Assembly: GCA_003254925.1 (NCBI GenBank)
Contig: QANZ01052559.1
Coordinates: 99,407 to 163,406, forward strand
Direction of reading: 5' to 3'
From: Chamaecrista fasciculata
Taxonomy: Eukaryota > Streptophyta > Magnoliopsida > Fabales > Fabaceae
DNA length: 64,000 nt
The position numbers and the translations under genes are program-made. How positions within the stretch are numbered: the first letter of the stretch is position 1; each line of letters starts with the position of its first letter. This document shows positions 53,258 through 64,000 of the stretch, in pieces. The notes under the pieces are model-generated. The model was not told the origin of the DNA and did not search any database. It saw nothing but the letters and a program-made list of their open reading frames with translations.

Positions 53258-53980
53258 ATACTTGTTTTTGGGTACAAAATTCAAGGACAATTTCTATAAA
53301 TGTTATATTCTTTATTTTTTTAAGAACTTCTTTCAAACGACATTTTCAATAAATAGCTTAATTAAAAACATCTAAAATTGGGTTATTAGAATTGTATCAA
53401 GTATCAACCAATATTTTATTAACTTAACTTCAAACTCATTATTTAAAATTTGATTTTTAAAATCTTATCATTTTAATAACTTGATACAGTTTTTTTGGTT
53501 CATTCATGGTCATAATTTACAGTGCAGTCACTTTTTTTTCTTCAAAAAGAAGAAATAGAACATCGTGATTTGGCTTTACGTTTACATGTCCACCATAAGA
53601 TTGTAGTCATGCTTTTATCATTACATCTCTTCCTTAGCAATTTTCTTGCAATAAAGTGAATAAACTAAACATGAAAGCATATTAGAGTATTTGATTAAAA
53701 AAAAGGTTTTCCTATCATCCAGGTATATGATAAGGATGTATTTATTAATCTTGAAATCATAATAATCTAATTTTATTTTAACATTAATTAATTGTAATGT
53801 TATATATCTCTCTAGAAGTTATTTTTCAATTTAGTTAAAGTATGATCAATCAAATCGAACCCTAAAAGTTAATCACTTATTTAATGACTAAACGAGTGAA
53901 TTGAGAGTAATTGTATCATTTTTATTTTAAATTTAAATATAATGAGTTCAGAATTTTTTTTTTTTTGGAAACAAGACAAG

Positions 53981-54078
53981 ACCTACACTACACTACATTA
54001 CATAACTTTGTTATACTAATATGTTATGTGTAGTGTAGGCCTCGTCATGTGTAACTCAGAATTTTGAGTTACACATGA
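53981..54078. repeat. Two adjacent hairpins
   Basis: The first hairpin has arms cctacactacac... and ...gtgtagtgtagg (about 53991-54039). The second has a perfect 14-bp stem, tcatgtgtaactca at 54045-54058 and tgagttacacatga at 54065-54078, with a 6-base loop. Possibly the remains of a small foldback transposon. It has no T tract typical of a terminator role. Confidence 0.75.
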
Positions 54079-54965
54079 CTGAGTATCTTTTTTGTCTAAC
54101 TAAAAATGTGGATAAATAATATCAAATCGAATACTTAAATTGAATTTGATATCAAAAGTGAAAAATAATGAGAAATATCAATTTCTCAAAAAAAATTTAG
54201 AAAAAGGGGGCTAAATTAAAATTCATTCCAAATATATGAAACCATTTAACCGATACTATTCATTCCAATTGCAAATCAATAAGCCATTAATATTTGAGGA
54301 CAAGACTAATTAAAGAAAGCACACTTTATAATGGTATATATTCATGAAAAAAAATATATTTTCATATAGCAAATCAAGGGGAGTTGATACATTGTACACA
54401 CACTACACAGTACACACTCTGTTGATGAAGGAACTGAACAAACTATACATATATATATACATTTTATAAATCCAGCTCTCAACATATACATGTATGATTA
54501 TATATATTAGAACAATTATTAAAATAAACAAGAGTTTATATGATTGCCTCCATTGAGCGAGGAAATTGATCGATACCATTAGTATTCATTCCTTTTACTT
54601 GTTTCAAAGTCTGGCCAGTAGTCCAAATGGAACTCTTCATTAATTAGCTTGCACCATCTTCATCATGCAAGTCAGTAAAGCGAAATGGAGCCCTCTTTTT
54701 TAAAAGAAAAAAATAATTGAATAAATTTACTCAATATTCATTAACAATTTGATATTATAGGATTTGACCTCAATTGAAAAAAAAAATCTTATGAAAGAAG
54801 TGGAATTGGTAGATTGTACAAAGAAAAATGAATCAGAATCAAGGGAAAGGAAATTATGAAAAAAAAAAAAGAAAGGGGAATTAGGTACATATTATTACAC
54901 ACAAACGTACAGAAAGAAGTGGTCAAAGTAATGAGCAGTGTAGTGAATGGATGCAATGCAAGCAG

Positions 54966-57900
54966 CTAAACGGCATGTGAGATTTGCTGGAAAGCGTTGG
55001 TGGCTTGCAGTTTCTGAAAAACGACATTCCAGCCAGCCTGCGTTGGATGTACGGAATCCCAAAAGAAAGCAGATTTACGATCCTCACACACACTGTATTT
55101 CTTGACGTTGTTGTTATCCACACTCCCACAAGAATACTCGCTGCTCACTCCCACACAGCAAGGCTTAAGCTGCTTCTCAAGCTTGGTTTGGTTAAGTACG
55201 GACATGAAAGGGTCGTATAGGTCCAAAACGACAAAGGTGGAATTGTCGTTGCCGTTTTGGTTGAGTTGGGCCACGGCTTCAGTCAAGAGAGTGTTATGAA
55301 GAGCGACGAGAGAGTTAAGGGAGGAATTGCATTTTGTGTAAGAGGATTCAACAGTGATCTGAGGAACACACCCAAGTGGCTGAAGCCCATTTATTACTAT
55401 CTTCTTCACTCCCAAACCATGGATCCGTTCTACATTCTTAATCGTCTGGTTTACCACCGACGCAATAAATCCCGGAAAACCCTGTTCAATATTACTAGTT
55501 AATTACATTATTACATTTAAGGTTAAAGAGTAATTTGGTCCTAAATGTATGTCTTCATTATATTTCATACTGTTCAAATTAGTTTTAAATGTTGGCAATA
55601 TGATTCATTTTGATCCTAAATATTGATAAAATGTTTCATTTTGGTCCCAAACTATTGAATTTAGTCATATTTCTCTCGTCTCTCATTTCAATTTCAAAGT
55701 ACTTGTTAAGAGTAACTCGTAGCTCTGAATTCGTCACATTCGAATTTAAAACGAGAGAGATATAATCAACTTTGCTTGTTTGACCATAAAACGAAATGTC
55801 TCCGTTTAGGACCGATTTGACATTATTTGCTGACGGCCCCAACTAGATAGAGAAAGTACTCTTCGAGAACAATAAATACATAGCTCTAAAATCGTCATGT
55901 TTGAACTTGAAACAAACAATATTTAAAAGTTGGGACCAAAACGAAATATTTTGTAAACATTTAGGACCAATTTGAACATTTTAAAACATAATGGACCAAA
56001 ATGAACATTAGAGCATACATTTAGGACCAAATTGACCCTTTAACCTTAGATTTAATTATACACTAAATTTACTTATAGTCTGAGATATGTATATTGGTGG
56101 TTTCTAATTTAATTACCTGGAGTGTGCCGTTAGTGGCTAAATAATAGCTGTAGTCATTTCCGGCGACAGAAACGAGAGCGATAGAGTTAGAGAGGTGACG
56201 AGAGGTATAATGTTTGTGGTTGATGAGAGATTGAAACAGATCGATCTGAACGGTCATATTTGGGTATGGATATGACGTGTCAAAAACACCAGTACCGCCA
56301 TAACCAAAGTTCATCCCCAATTTCAAGTACTTACGCATCGTTTTTCTGAATTTGTAAGGCACTGGTGATCTCACTCCCAAGTACTTAGCTGCATCCATCC
56401 ATATACATATATTTGTTATTATATGCCTTTTATTACTTTACAAAAACACATACAAACAATATTCTGAATTATTTAATTTGTTGAGTATATATATATATAA
56501 ATAGGTGTTATCCAATCATATATTTTTAGCAGTATTACTTCTGCGTACAGTTTTTAAATAAATATTTCAGACAAAACATGCAGAGCACCAAAACAGATGG
56601 TAGAGATCGTGTAAGAAGCTACTTTATATGTGTGTGTGCGCGCGCGTGTTAAATTCATGGTGGCTTGATGCTTCTAAATATATACTACCAACTAAGTATA
56701 AAGTATTCATATTACTTTCCAGATCATGTTTGGGAATAATTAAGTACAATTTATTCTTTTTGAAAAACCATACATATATGGTTAGGTGCTTAGGTAAAAG
56801 AAAGTCAGACAGAAAATAATGAATGACTTACCAGTTTAATTTGATGATCCGAGGAAGAGAGAGAATATAATAAAGATTGGAGGACGTACTTGAATGACTT
56901 TTTTTTTCTTTTTTTTATATAAAACGAAAAAGGTGACAACATAATATATTCGGCACTCTTCTAGTGACGCAAGGATAGATATAGAAAATTGAGTTTTAAA
57001 CGATAAAGAAAAGTGTTAATTTGATAAACTATTTAATATATATATATATATATTCTTGCGTCAACTTTTTATTTCCATGAATCGTTAAATTTTAAGAACA
57101 TACAAAAAAGATTTTGATTTATTTTTATGACTAGTAAAGATATTAATAACATATATTTATATATACATATATACTATATATATATATATATGAAAAAGAC
57201 ACTAAAAAATTAAAAGCATATAAATAAACTAGGGTTTGGCGTTTGAATTGATTTTTATATTGATAAAAGAATAAGTTTGAGACCAATTTGAGAAATTATA
57301 AAAATATGTAAGACTCATCTAAAATAAATAAAATATTTAAGACCAATTTGAAATTACCCCATATAGGGAGAGTGAGTAGGGAGAGAGAGTGGTGATATTT
57401 TTTAATTTTTAATTGTTTTTTGCATTTTTTTAATTCATTTATTTTTTTAAAAAAGTGAGGAGAGTGAATGGGGGGAGAGAGTGATAATTTTATTTTTAAA
57501 ATTTTTTAATTCACTATTTTTAACCGATCATCAAGAGATTTAACCATATAATATATATAATATAGTATAGATAGTATAAATTATATATAGCTAAATTACG
57601 TCAACAACAAACAATAGCATAATAACCACACACCAAGAAATTAAAAAGAAGCATAAATTCATTCAACTTTAGTTTAATTTATTCTATATAATTTTAAAAT
57701 CTTTATGAGTATATACAAAAATTACCAATTTAGTAGTATATATCATTAAAATTTTCTACCATCTCCTCATATATTATATGTATAATTCAGACTAATAGTC
57801 CAAGTCACTTACCATAAAAGTATAACTAATTAAATCAAAATCTTGCATGTTTATGAACACAGAATTAGAAAACTTTAAATTATATAGAGAGACGTATTAA

Positions 57901-58519
57901 ACTGAGCTGAACAATAAATATTAATGAAACTTCAAATGAGAAAAAAAAAACTGAGCTGAACAATAAATATTAATGAAACTTCAAATGAGAAGGAAAAAAA
58001 CAACAAGAAATTAAAAGGCAGGCATGTTGAAGGAGGGCAATAGTTTAATTTGTTCAAAAAAAGGAGGGCAATATAATAGAGAGATGAGATTGATACCAAA
58101 ATAGTCAGTGAAGAGTGTGCCGTCGGAGAATCGGCCGGTGGGTTTTCCAGGAAAGGTTATTCCATATGGTACTTTCCATGATTTTGATATATTTTTCCAG
58201 GTGTTTCCCGTGTCTACATAAGAATCCCCAAAAACAAATAGTTTTGTAGGATTCTGCAGATTACGAGCTTCAGCTTCCAATCCCAAATATTGTCCTATAT
58301 ATATATATATCGTAATTAATTCAAAGTTTGAAACTAATTAGTACGTAAGCGAAGAAAGCGATGATGCACACATATGCATGATTCATATATAATGAATGAA
58401 ATGAAATACACAACAGATCAGATCAGAGTACATAAGTGATGAAATTTACCCCAGAGAAGTAGGACATATAAAAGAGACACGAGGGAGAATAAGTGCTTAT
58501 GATGTGTGACCATCCTCAT
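54966..58519 (-). CDS. GDSL esterase/lipase (SGNH hydrolase)
   Basis: 351 residues in four exons: 58450-58519, 58097-58294, 56117-56388 and 54966-55481 (1056 bp, in frame). The N-terminus is a signal peptide (HLFSLVSLLYVLLLWG). Block I is FVFGDSYVDTGN with nucleophile Ser48. Block II is NFGYGGTGV near 117-124, block III is AGNDYS with Asn167, and block V is DSVHPTQAG with Asp322 and His325. All catalytic residues of the plant GDSL family are present, and length is normal. It is probably a secreted ester hydrolase; the substrate cannot be told from sequence. Two Met codons (58519 and 58513) are possible starts and the first is taken. The third intron is mostly a MITE, and the second holds a tandem duplication. 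A copia element lies 615 bp upstream. Confidence 0.94.
55521..56045. mobile_element. MULE-like MITE in GDSL intron 3, 10-bp TSD
   Basis: The ends ggttaaagagtaatttggtc and gaccaaattgaccctttaac are inverted repeats that extend through aatttggtcctaaatgtatg and further ggtccta-type words. Flanks ttacatttaa (55511-55520) and ttagatttaa (56046-56055) match at 9 of 10 bases. The element takes 525 of the 635 bp of the intron. A 26-base internal stretch is identical to one in the element at 14524-15234. No coding capacity. Confidence 0.88.
57901..57992. repeat. 49-bp tandem duplication in GDSL intron 2
   Basis: actgagctgaacaataaata, plus the following 23 bases, occurs identically at 57901 and 57950 with an A run between. 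The 43 bases are identical, so the duplication is recent. Confidence 0.95.
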
Positions 58520-58641
58520 TATAGTATATTTTGCTCAAGAATGATTTATATGTTAGAAGGAATTAAAGGAAAAGCTTGAAATTAAAACTAAAGGGAGACA
58601 GAATGATATGTTTGTATGGTTGAGGAGAAGGAGTCTCTGGC

Positions 58642-58652
58642 TTTTATATATA
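58642..58652 (-). promoter_or_regulatory. TATA box of the GDSL gene
   Basis: Reads TATATATAAAA in gene direction, about 125 bp upstream of the first ATG. This would give a leader of roughly 90 bp. Confidence 0.65.
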
Positions 58653-59133
58653 GTCGAAAATAATGAATGTGAGGGGCCTCTCGATTTAATATCATTAACC
58701 CGTACTTGTAATTTGATTTTGTAGTTGGTATAAGCAACGTGTGGGTCGGGTCCAATTAACCCGACGGTCAACTCTATTATTATCTATCATCATTCATCAT
58801 CTACCTTTGTTTCAGTCAATTTTTGTGTATTCATAAGGGAAAGAGTCTTATATAATTTATCAATAATATTATATATATACAACCTGAGTTACTTCTAAAA
58901 ACCAAACATTTAAAATTAATTTAATAAATCGTATAATTAACTTTATATAAACCTTTTTCTTATATGAAAACCAGAATCATTCGGAAACGTGAATCACTAT
59001 CCTTCTCATATATTAGTCAATATTATTAAATAGTATTAAAAAAAACTCCAGAAGGTAGCATATAGCAATCTTGAATTCCTTGCTTATAATCACTTTCGTG
59101 TCCATCTTTTGATGCTCACGTCCGGTAGAGTTG
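58653..59133. other. GDSL upstream region up to the copia insertion
   Basis: AT-rich, with no gene or repeat recognised. This is the whole native upstream sequence left to the GDSL gene before the retrotransposon. Confidence 0.55.
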
Positions 59134-59354
59134 TGAACAATCTCAGATTGTAAATTGATTTATCTCATGTATTGAATTGGAATGAAGTAATACAGTGTAT
59201 TTTATACTTGTTGATACATGGAAAGAATAAGGACTAAAACAGTAATACATGGAAAGAATAAGGACTAAAACTGTAATACAGGGAAATGAGCTAACTGATT
59301 TAATAACCAGCTAACTGAACAACTAATATCAGTAACTAATAACTATCCTCTACA
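59134..59354 (-). repeat. 3' LTR of the copia element
   Basis: 221 bp. Contains a 31-bp duplication (atggaaagaataaggactaa plus 11 bases, twice) not found in the other LTR. It is the LTR facing the GDSL gene, and both point in the same direction. Confidence 0.95.
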
Positions 59355-62300
59355 TCCCCCCTCAAGTTGGACATGTTTGCACAAACTCCCAACTTGCCCA
59401 AAATGAATGAAAACTGAGGCTCAGATAGTGCCTTTGTGAAAATATCTGCTAGTTGCAGCTGGGAGGAAATGAATTGTGGTCTGATAAAATCTGATTTATA
59501 CTGCTGCCTAACCACATGACAGTCTATATCAATGTGTTTAGTTCGCTCATGGAAGACTGGATTAGAGGTGATGTGGATAGCCGCTTTGTTGTCACAATTA
59601 AAAGGAATTGGAGTGGGAAAAGAAACACCCATATCCTTAAGCAAATAGGACAGCCATATTAACTCACAGACTGAAGAAGCCATGCTTCTATATTCGGCTT
59701 CACAAGATGACCTTGACACAGTAGTTTGCTTCTTTGATTTCCAGGAAATCAAAGAACTTCCCAAAAGAATACAAAAACCTGTAGTTGACTTCCTAGTAGT
59801 AGGGCATGATGCCCAATCTGAATCACTGAAGGAAACTAGTGAAAAATCTGAATCTGTTATGTAAAACAAACCCATAGCTTGTGTTCCTTTCAAATATCTG
59901 ACCACATGCATTGCTGCACTCCAATGATCTTCAGTAGGAGCAACAACATGTTGACTCAAACGCTGTACAGAGTAAGTAATGTCTGGCCGTGTCATATTCA
60001 AATATAGTAATCTGCCCACTAATCTTCTATATGACTCTGGTTCACTATAAAGAGGAGAATTTTCTGAAAAATGATGACCACGTGGCATAGGAATAGCTAC
60101 TGTTTTTGCATTCTGCAAACCAGTAGATTTTACAATATCTGAAATATACTTTCTTTGTGAAATAAAAGTACCTTTAGGAGATCTAGCAATCTCAACCCCT
60201 AGAAAGTACTTAGCATGTCCTAAATCCTTAATAGTAAAGGTTGAATGAAGAAATTCCTTTACTTTAAGAATGTAGGACTCATTATTCCCTGTGATCAACA
60301 CATCATCGACATATACTAAAAGTATAAGAAAAACACCATCCATTTTGAAAGTAAATAAACAGTGATCATGCTCCGACTGTCTAAAACCAAAACCAATCAA
60401 TTTGGAGGTGAATTCGGAATTCCATTCTCTTGAAGCCTGCTTCAAACCATAAAGAGACTTCCTCAACTTACACACTTGTCCCGGTTTGGCTTTATCATAA
60501 CCCTGTGGTGGCTTCAGGTATACTTCTTCATGTAGATACCCATGAAGAAATGCATTATTGATATCGAGTTGATGCAAGGGCCAAGTCTTCATAGTACTTA
60601 ATGCTAAAACAGTCCTCACAGTAACTTGTTTTGCAACTGGTGAGTAGCTATCAAAATAGTCAACTCCTTCTACTTGGTTGTACCCCTTTGCAACAAGTCT
60701 TGCCTTGTATCTCTCTACTGTCCCATATGGATTTAGCTTAATTTTGTAGACCCATTTTGAGCCAATAGACTGTTTTCCTGGCGGCAAATCAGTGACCTCC
60801 CATGTTTCATTCTTCTCAAGTGCCATTAACTCTTTCTCCATTGCTTCACACCATTCTGAGTGTTTAGCTGCTTCTTTATATGAATATGGCTCCTTCAATT
60901 GAGTGACATTTGTCATGAAAGCAGTATATTCAGGGCAAAACTGCACAGATTCCAAATTATAAGAATTATGTGAATCAGTAACACTACTACATACATAATC
61001 ACTCATCCATGCTGGTGGTTTAGTTTGTCTTGTGGAAATTCTGGTGGGTAGTATAGGAAGTGTTTGGGTATTTTCTTCTAAGGTGGCAGATTCTGTATGA
61101 GTATTTTCTGGTTCAATGGCTGGTTCTGTATGGGGAATTTCTGTAGGAGTTCCACTTTCTGTAGGAAAAGGTAATGTATGATCTGTGTTTTCTGTGGGTA
61201 TAATCAAGTGATTAAACTTTGGTGTAATAGGAAATTCAGGAATATTTATAGGTATAGGATCAGTATTATGTTCATCTAAAGGAGCAGCAGCAAACGGGAA
61301 AAAACCTTCATAAAAGATAACATCTCTTGAAACCAAAATTTTTTGATTCTCCAAATCAAACAATTTATAAGCTTTTTGCCCAGCCACATAACCTAAAAAC
61401 ACACATCTAAAAGCTCTTGGCCCAAACTTATCCTTCAAAGGAACTGTATTTGAAGCAAAAGCCAAACAACCAAATACCTTCAACCTAGAATAATCCGGAG
61501 ACTTATCAAATAACAACTCATAGGGTGATTTCCACTTCAATAAAGGAGATGGCAATCTATTTATAATAAAAGTGGCAGCAAGAACACTTTCTGCCCAGAA
61601 TTTTGAAGGTAACGAAGATTGAAACATAAGCCCTCTTGCTACTTGAAGTAGATGTCTATGCTTGCGTTCTACGACACCATTCTGTTGTGGTGTGTAGACA
61701 CAAGAACGATGATGTAAAATACCTTTCTCAGCCAAAAACCTGAAGAACTTCTCATTTACAAACTCTGTACCATTGTCAGTCCTTATAATTTTCACTTTCT
61801 TACCAAATTGATTCTCAACCATATGAACAAAATCAATCACAAAAGATAACACTTGTGTCTTGTCTTTTAACATAAAAGTCCATGTAGCTTTACTAAAATC
61901 ATCTACCACAGTCAAAAACAGCCTAGCATTCGAAATACTTGTCCTATTATAAGGTCCCCACACGTCCATATGAATCAATTCAAAACTTTCAGAAGCAATA
62001 CTAGAACTATTGGGAAATGGCAATCTTTGTTGTTTTGATTTATGACAAACTATACAAGCATCATGTGTATCTATTATAGGTAAGGAAGCATGCTTTAAAA
62101 CATTCAAAGAAGCATGTCCCATTCGTTTATGCCATAAATCCGAAATAGAAATCCTAGAGGCAACTATATTACAAACATCACCACTAGATATCTTTTGTTT
62201 CAAAACATACAGATTTCCCAAAGCCTCTCCTTTAGCCAACACCTTTCTAATCTTCTGGTCCTGTATGAAACAAGCATCCTGATCAAAAACAGCCCTTAAA

Positions 62301-63685
62301 TCTCCATTTAAAACCCTCCTAACAGACATCAAATTGTACTGAAATGAAGGTACATAAAGGACATCTTCCAATATCAAGTCAGAATTAATAATAGCTCTGC
62401 CTACTGTAGTAATCTTCATAGAACAACCATTAGGCAAATGGATAAGTCTAGGCTGAGACAAAACTCTAATATCATGAAGCAAATGTTTCTCAAAACACAT
62501 ATGACAAGATGCTCCTGTATCTATTATCCAAGAACCAGAAGAAATAAACCTATAGTTGGAAGAAATACCTGCAAACTCTGTTGAATTAACAAAGCTAGCA
62601 TACTCATCCGCAACACTCTTTCCTTTATTCATCTTCGCAAATTCCTGATGCATAAACTGTGTAAACAAGGCTGAAAAATCAGGGACTTTATCATTCTTCA
62701 CTACATTTTCTGTACTGCTACTGACTGCAGCAACCACACTACTTCCTTGCTTGTTAGGAGGAGCATTCTTCTTCAACTCATTATACCATTCAGGAAAACC
62801 AACCAGTTTGAAACAATTATCTTTACTATGACCAGGAACACTACAATGCTCACAAATAATCTTCCTCTGTTCTTTCTTTTTAGCATTCTTCCAATCTGCA
62901 GTTCCCTTCTGAAATTTTGACACCATGGCTCCTACTTCAACATTAGAAGTAAACGCCATTTTAGCATCCTTCTCTTGTTCATTTCTAACAACCATTGAAT
63001 AAGCCTTAATCACACTAGGTAGTGGATCAAGATTCAATATCTGACTACGCAAACTTTCATATCTTTCATTCAGCCCCATAAGAAACTGATTCACTTTCCT
63101 TCTAGACTCTCTTTCTAAAGTTTTCTTGTGATTAGGACAATCACACAACAAAACAGGTTCTAACTGATCCATCTCATCCCAAAACTGATGTAACTTCCCA
63201 TAATACTCAGTGACTGTATCATCTCCTTGTTCAAGAGTAGTTGTCATCCTCTGCAACTTATAAATCTGTGGACCACTACTCACCCCAAATCTCCCTTCTA
63301 ATTCTTGCCACAGAGCAAATGAAGTTGGAAAATACAAGAATTGATTAGAAAGTGGCTTACCAATCGCATTCAAGATCCAAGAAAAAATCATCTGATCTGC
63401 CTTTGTCCACTTCGCAAGAAGCTCTTCATCAGTTGGAGGCTGTAATTTCCCATTGATGAACCCTAACTTGTCCTTCGCACCTAACGCAATCCGCATCGCC
63501 TTGCTCCAGGTGAGGAAGTTCGAACTCGTTAGGTGAGAAGAAACCATCACAAGCCCTGGCTGGTCCGAGCTATGCAATGCCCAAGAAGGTTCGTCGGTCT
63601 TCATCAAGCTCCGAACAAACGCTTCCATGCCTGCGACACCGTGCGCCGCCGCCGTCGACGTCGTTTCTTGATCGAGAGACGCCAT
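59336..63685 (-). CDS. Copia gag-pol polyprotein
   Basis: 1449 residues without frameshift or stop. Order is gag (UBN2-type), CCHC zinc knuckle (CEHCSVPGHSKDNC), aspartic protease (WIIDTGASCHM), integrase with HHCC (HKRMGH, CIVC) and DDE (HMDVWGP, RTDNGTEF, NGVVERKH), reverse transcriptase (YVDDVLI) and RNase H (SSCEAEYRSMA, CDNKAAI). Integrase before reverse transcriptase defines Ty1/copia. The start MASLDQETT at 63685 is preferred, because the open frame upstream to 63745 runs through the primer-binding site and into the LTR. The stop lies just inside the 3' LTR. All catalytic motifs are intact, so autonomous activity is possible. Lineage is not determined. Confidence 0.96.
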   Translation of the reverse strand: MASLDQETTSTAAAHGVAGMEAFVRSLMKTDEPSWALHSSDQPGLVMVSSHLTSSNFLTWSKAMRIALGAKDKLGFINGKLQPPTDEELLAKWTKADQMIFSWILNAIGKPLSNQFLYFPTSFALWQELEGRFGVSSGPQIYKLQRMTTTLEQGDDTVTEYYGKLHQFWDEMDQLEPVLLCDCPNHKKTLERESRRKVNQFLMGLNERYESLRSQILNLDPLPSVIKAYSMVVRNEQEKDAKMAFTSNVEVGAMVSKFQKGTADWKNAKKKEQRKIICEHCSVPGHSKDNCFKLVGFPEWYNELKKNAPPNKQGSSVVAAVSSSTENVVKNDKVPDFSALFTQFMHQEFAKMNKGKSVADEYASFVNSTEFAGISSNYRFISSGSWIIDTGASCHMCFEKHLLHDIRVLSQPRLIHLPNGCSMKITTVGRAIINSDLILEDVLYVPSFQYNLMSVRRVLNGDLRAVFDQDACFIQDQKIRKVLAKGEALGNLYVLKQKISSGDVCNIVASRISISDLWHKRMGHASLNVLKHASLPIIDTHDACIVCHKSKQQRLPFPNSSSIASESFELIHMDVWGPYNRTSISNARLFLTVVDDFSKATWTFMLKDKTQVLSFVIDFVHMVENQFGKKVKIIRTDNGTEFVNEKFFRFLAEKGILHHRSCVYTPQQNGVVERKHRHLLQVARGLMFQSSLPSKFWAESVLAATFIINRLPSPLLKWKSPYELLFDKSPDYSRLKVFGCLAFASNTVPLKDKFGPRAFRCVFLGYVAGQKAYKLFDLENQKILVSRDVIFYEGFFPFAAAPLDEHNTDPIPINIPEFPITPKFNHLIIPTENTDHTLPFPTESGTPTEIPHTEPAIEPENTHTESATLEENTQTLPILPTRISTRQTKPPAWMSDYVCSSVTDSHNSYNLESVQFCPEYTAFMTNVTQLKEPYSYKEAAKHSEWCEAMEKELMALEKNETWEVTDLPPGKQSIGSKWVYKIKLNPYGTVERYKARLVAKGYNQVEGVDYFDSYSPVAKQVTVRTVLALSTMKTWPLHQLDINNAFLHGYLHEEVYLKPPQGYDKAKPGQVCKLRKSLYGLKQASREWNSEFTSKLIGFGFRQSEHDHCLFTFKMDGVFLILLVYVDDVLITGNNESYILKVKEFLHSTFTIKDLGHAKYFLGVEIARSPKGTFISQRKYISDIVKSTGLQNAKTVAIPMPRGHHFSENSPLYSEPESYRRLVGRLLYLNMTRPDITYSVQRLSQHVVAPTEDHWSAAMHVVRYLKGTQAMGLFYITDSDFSLVSFSDSDWASCPTTRKSTTGFCILLGSSLISWKSKKQTTVSRSSCEAEYRSMASSVCELIWLSYLLKDMGVSFPTPIPFNCDNKAAIHITSNPVFHERTKHIDIDCHVVRQQYKSDFIRPQFISSQLQLADIFTKALSEPQFSFILGKLGVCANMSNLRGDVEDSY

Positions 63686-63738
63686 TCTTGTTCGTCGAGT
63701 GTAAACCCGAAAATAATCGCCCGAAGGCTCTGATACCA

Positions 63739-63928
63739 TGAACAATCTCAGATTGTAAATTGATTTATCTCATGTATTGAATTGGAATGAAGTAATACAG
63801 TGTATTTTATACTTGCTGATACATGGAAAGAATAAGGACTAAAACAGTAATACAGGGAAATGAGCTAACTGATTTAATAACCAGCTAACTGAACAACTAA
63901 TATCAGTAACTAATAACTATCCTCTACA
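63739..63928 (-). repeat. 5' LTR of the copia element
   Basis: 190 bp, identical to the 3' LTR apart from one substitution and the missing 31-bp duplication. It should carry the element's promoter; no TATA motif is obvious to me. Confidence 0.95.
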
Positions 63929-64000
63929 CATTGCTTATAGAGATAGAAGAGGGTGAAAAAAAAATCTAACCATGACCCGCATCATCAGTAGGATCAATTA

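Larger units (their letters stand above)
59134..63928 (-). mobile_element. Complete Ty1/copia LTR retrotransposon
   Basis: The two LTRs begin TGTAGAGG and end TTGTTCA in element direction: 5' LTR 63739-63928 (190 bp) and 3' LTR 59134-59354 (221 bp). Next to the 5' LTR is TGGTATCAGAGCC (63738 downward), the primer-binding site complementary to initiator tRNA-Met. A polypurine tract TTGAGGGGGGA precedes the 3' LTR. One uninterrupted polyprotein lies between. The LTRs differ by one substitution and by one 31-bp tandem duplication present only in the 3' LTR. Flanking pentamers agttg and cattg are not identical, so the target-site duplication is imperfect or absent. Confidence 0.96.

Noticed and set aside
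59682..59864. Plus-strand open frame within the copia element
   Set aside because: Antisense to the RNase H coding region of the polyprotein.
63686..63745. Upstream 20 residues of the copia open frame
   Set aside because: They read through the primer-binding site and LTR end; the Met at 63685 begins the normal gag sequence.

Overview
This is nuclear DNA from a flowering plant, most likely a eudicot. Genes are split by many GT-AG introns, intergenic DNA is AT-rich, and the proteins are plant-specific (plastid starch branching enzyme, KIPK-type AGC kinase, cucumisin-type subtilase, GDSL lipase). I cannot place it to family from sequence alone. Three N runs (8164-8178, 24976-24992, 35697-35733), all inside homopolymers, indicate a draft assembly.

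Layout. 1-8674 (-): 5' two-thirds of a class II starch branching enzyme gene, running off the left edge. 11725-13317 (-): RLPH2-type PPP phosphatase, 4 exons. 13470-15620: transposon debris, a terminal-inverted-repeat element and an ABCG/PDR transporter relic. 16947-17998 (-): BUD31/G10 splicing factor with a long 5'-leader intron. 19980-23850: repeat-rich intergenic DNA. 23851-27886 (-): KIPK-like AGC kinase with an upstream leader exon. 29600-37500: gene-poor DNA with a retroelement tail, two hAT-type elements and a truncated RPP2 pseudogene. 37547-38929: non-autonomous Mutator-like element. 39894-40589 (-): intact acidic ribosomal protein P2. 43039-47628 (+): bZIP factor with an unusual basic region. 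48572-52288 (-): subtilase. 54966-58519 (-): GDSL esterase. 59134-63928 (-): complete, apparently young Ty1/copia retrotransposon.

For the intact genes, splicing the exons I identified gives continuous reading frames: 306, 145, 872, 116, 485, 749 and 351 residues. The starch branching enzyme is continuous for 511 residues before the edge. The genes do not form a pathway; each is an independent plant gene. The main interest is transposon biology: target-site duplications that can be read directly, an hAT insertion that post-dates a gene duplication, and related inverted-repeat elements sitting inside introns. I found no CRISPR array, operon, tRNA, rRNA or evidence for a novel multi-gene system.
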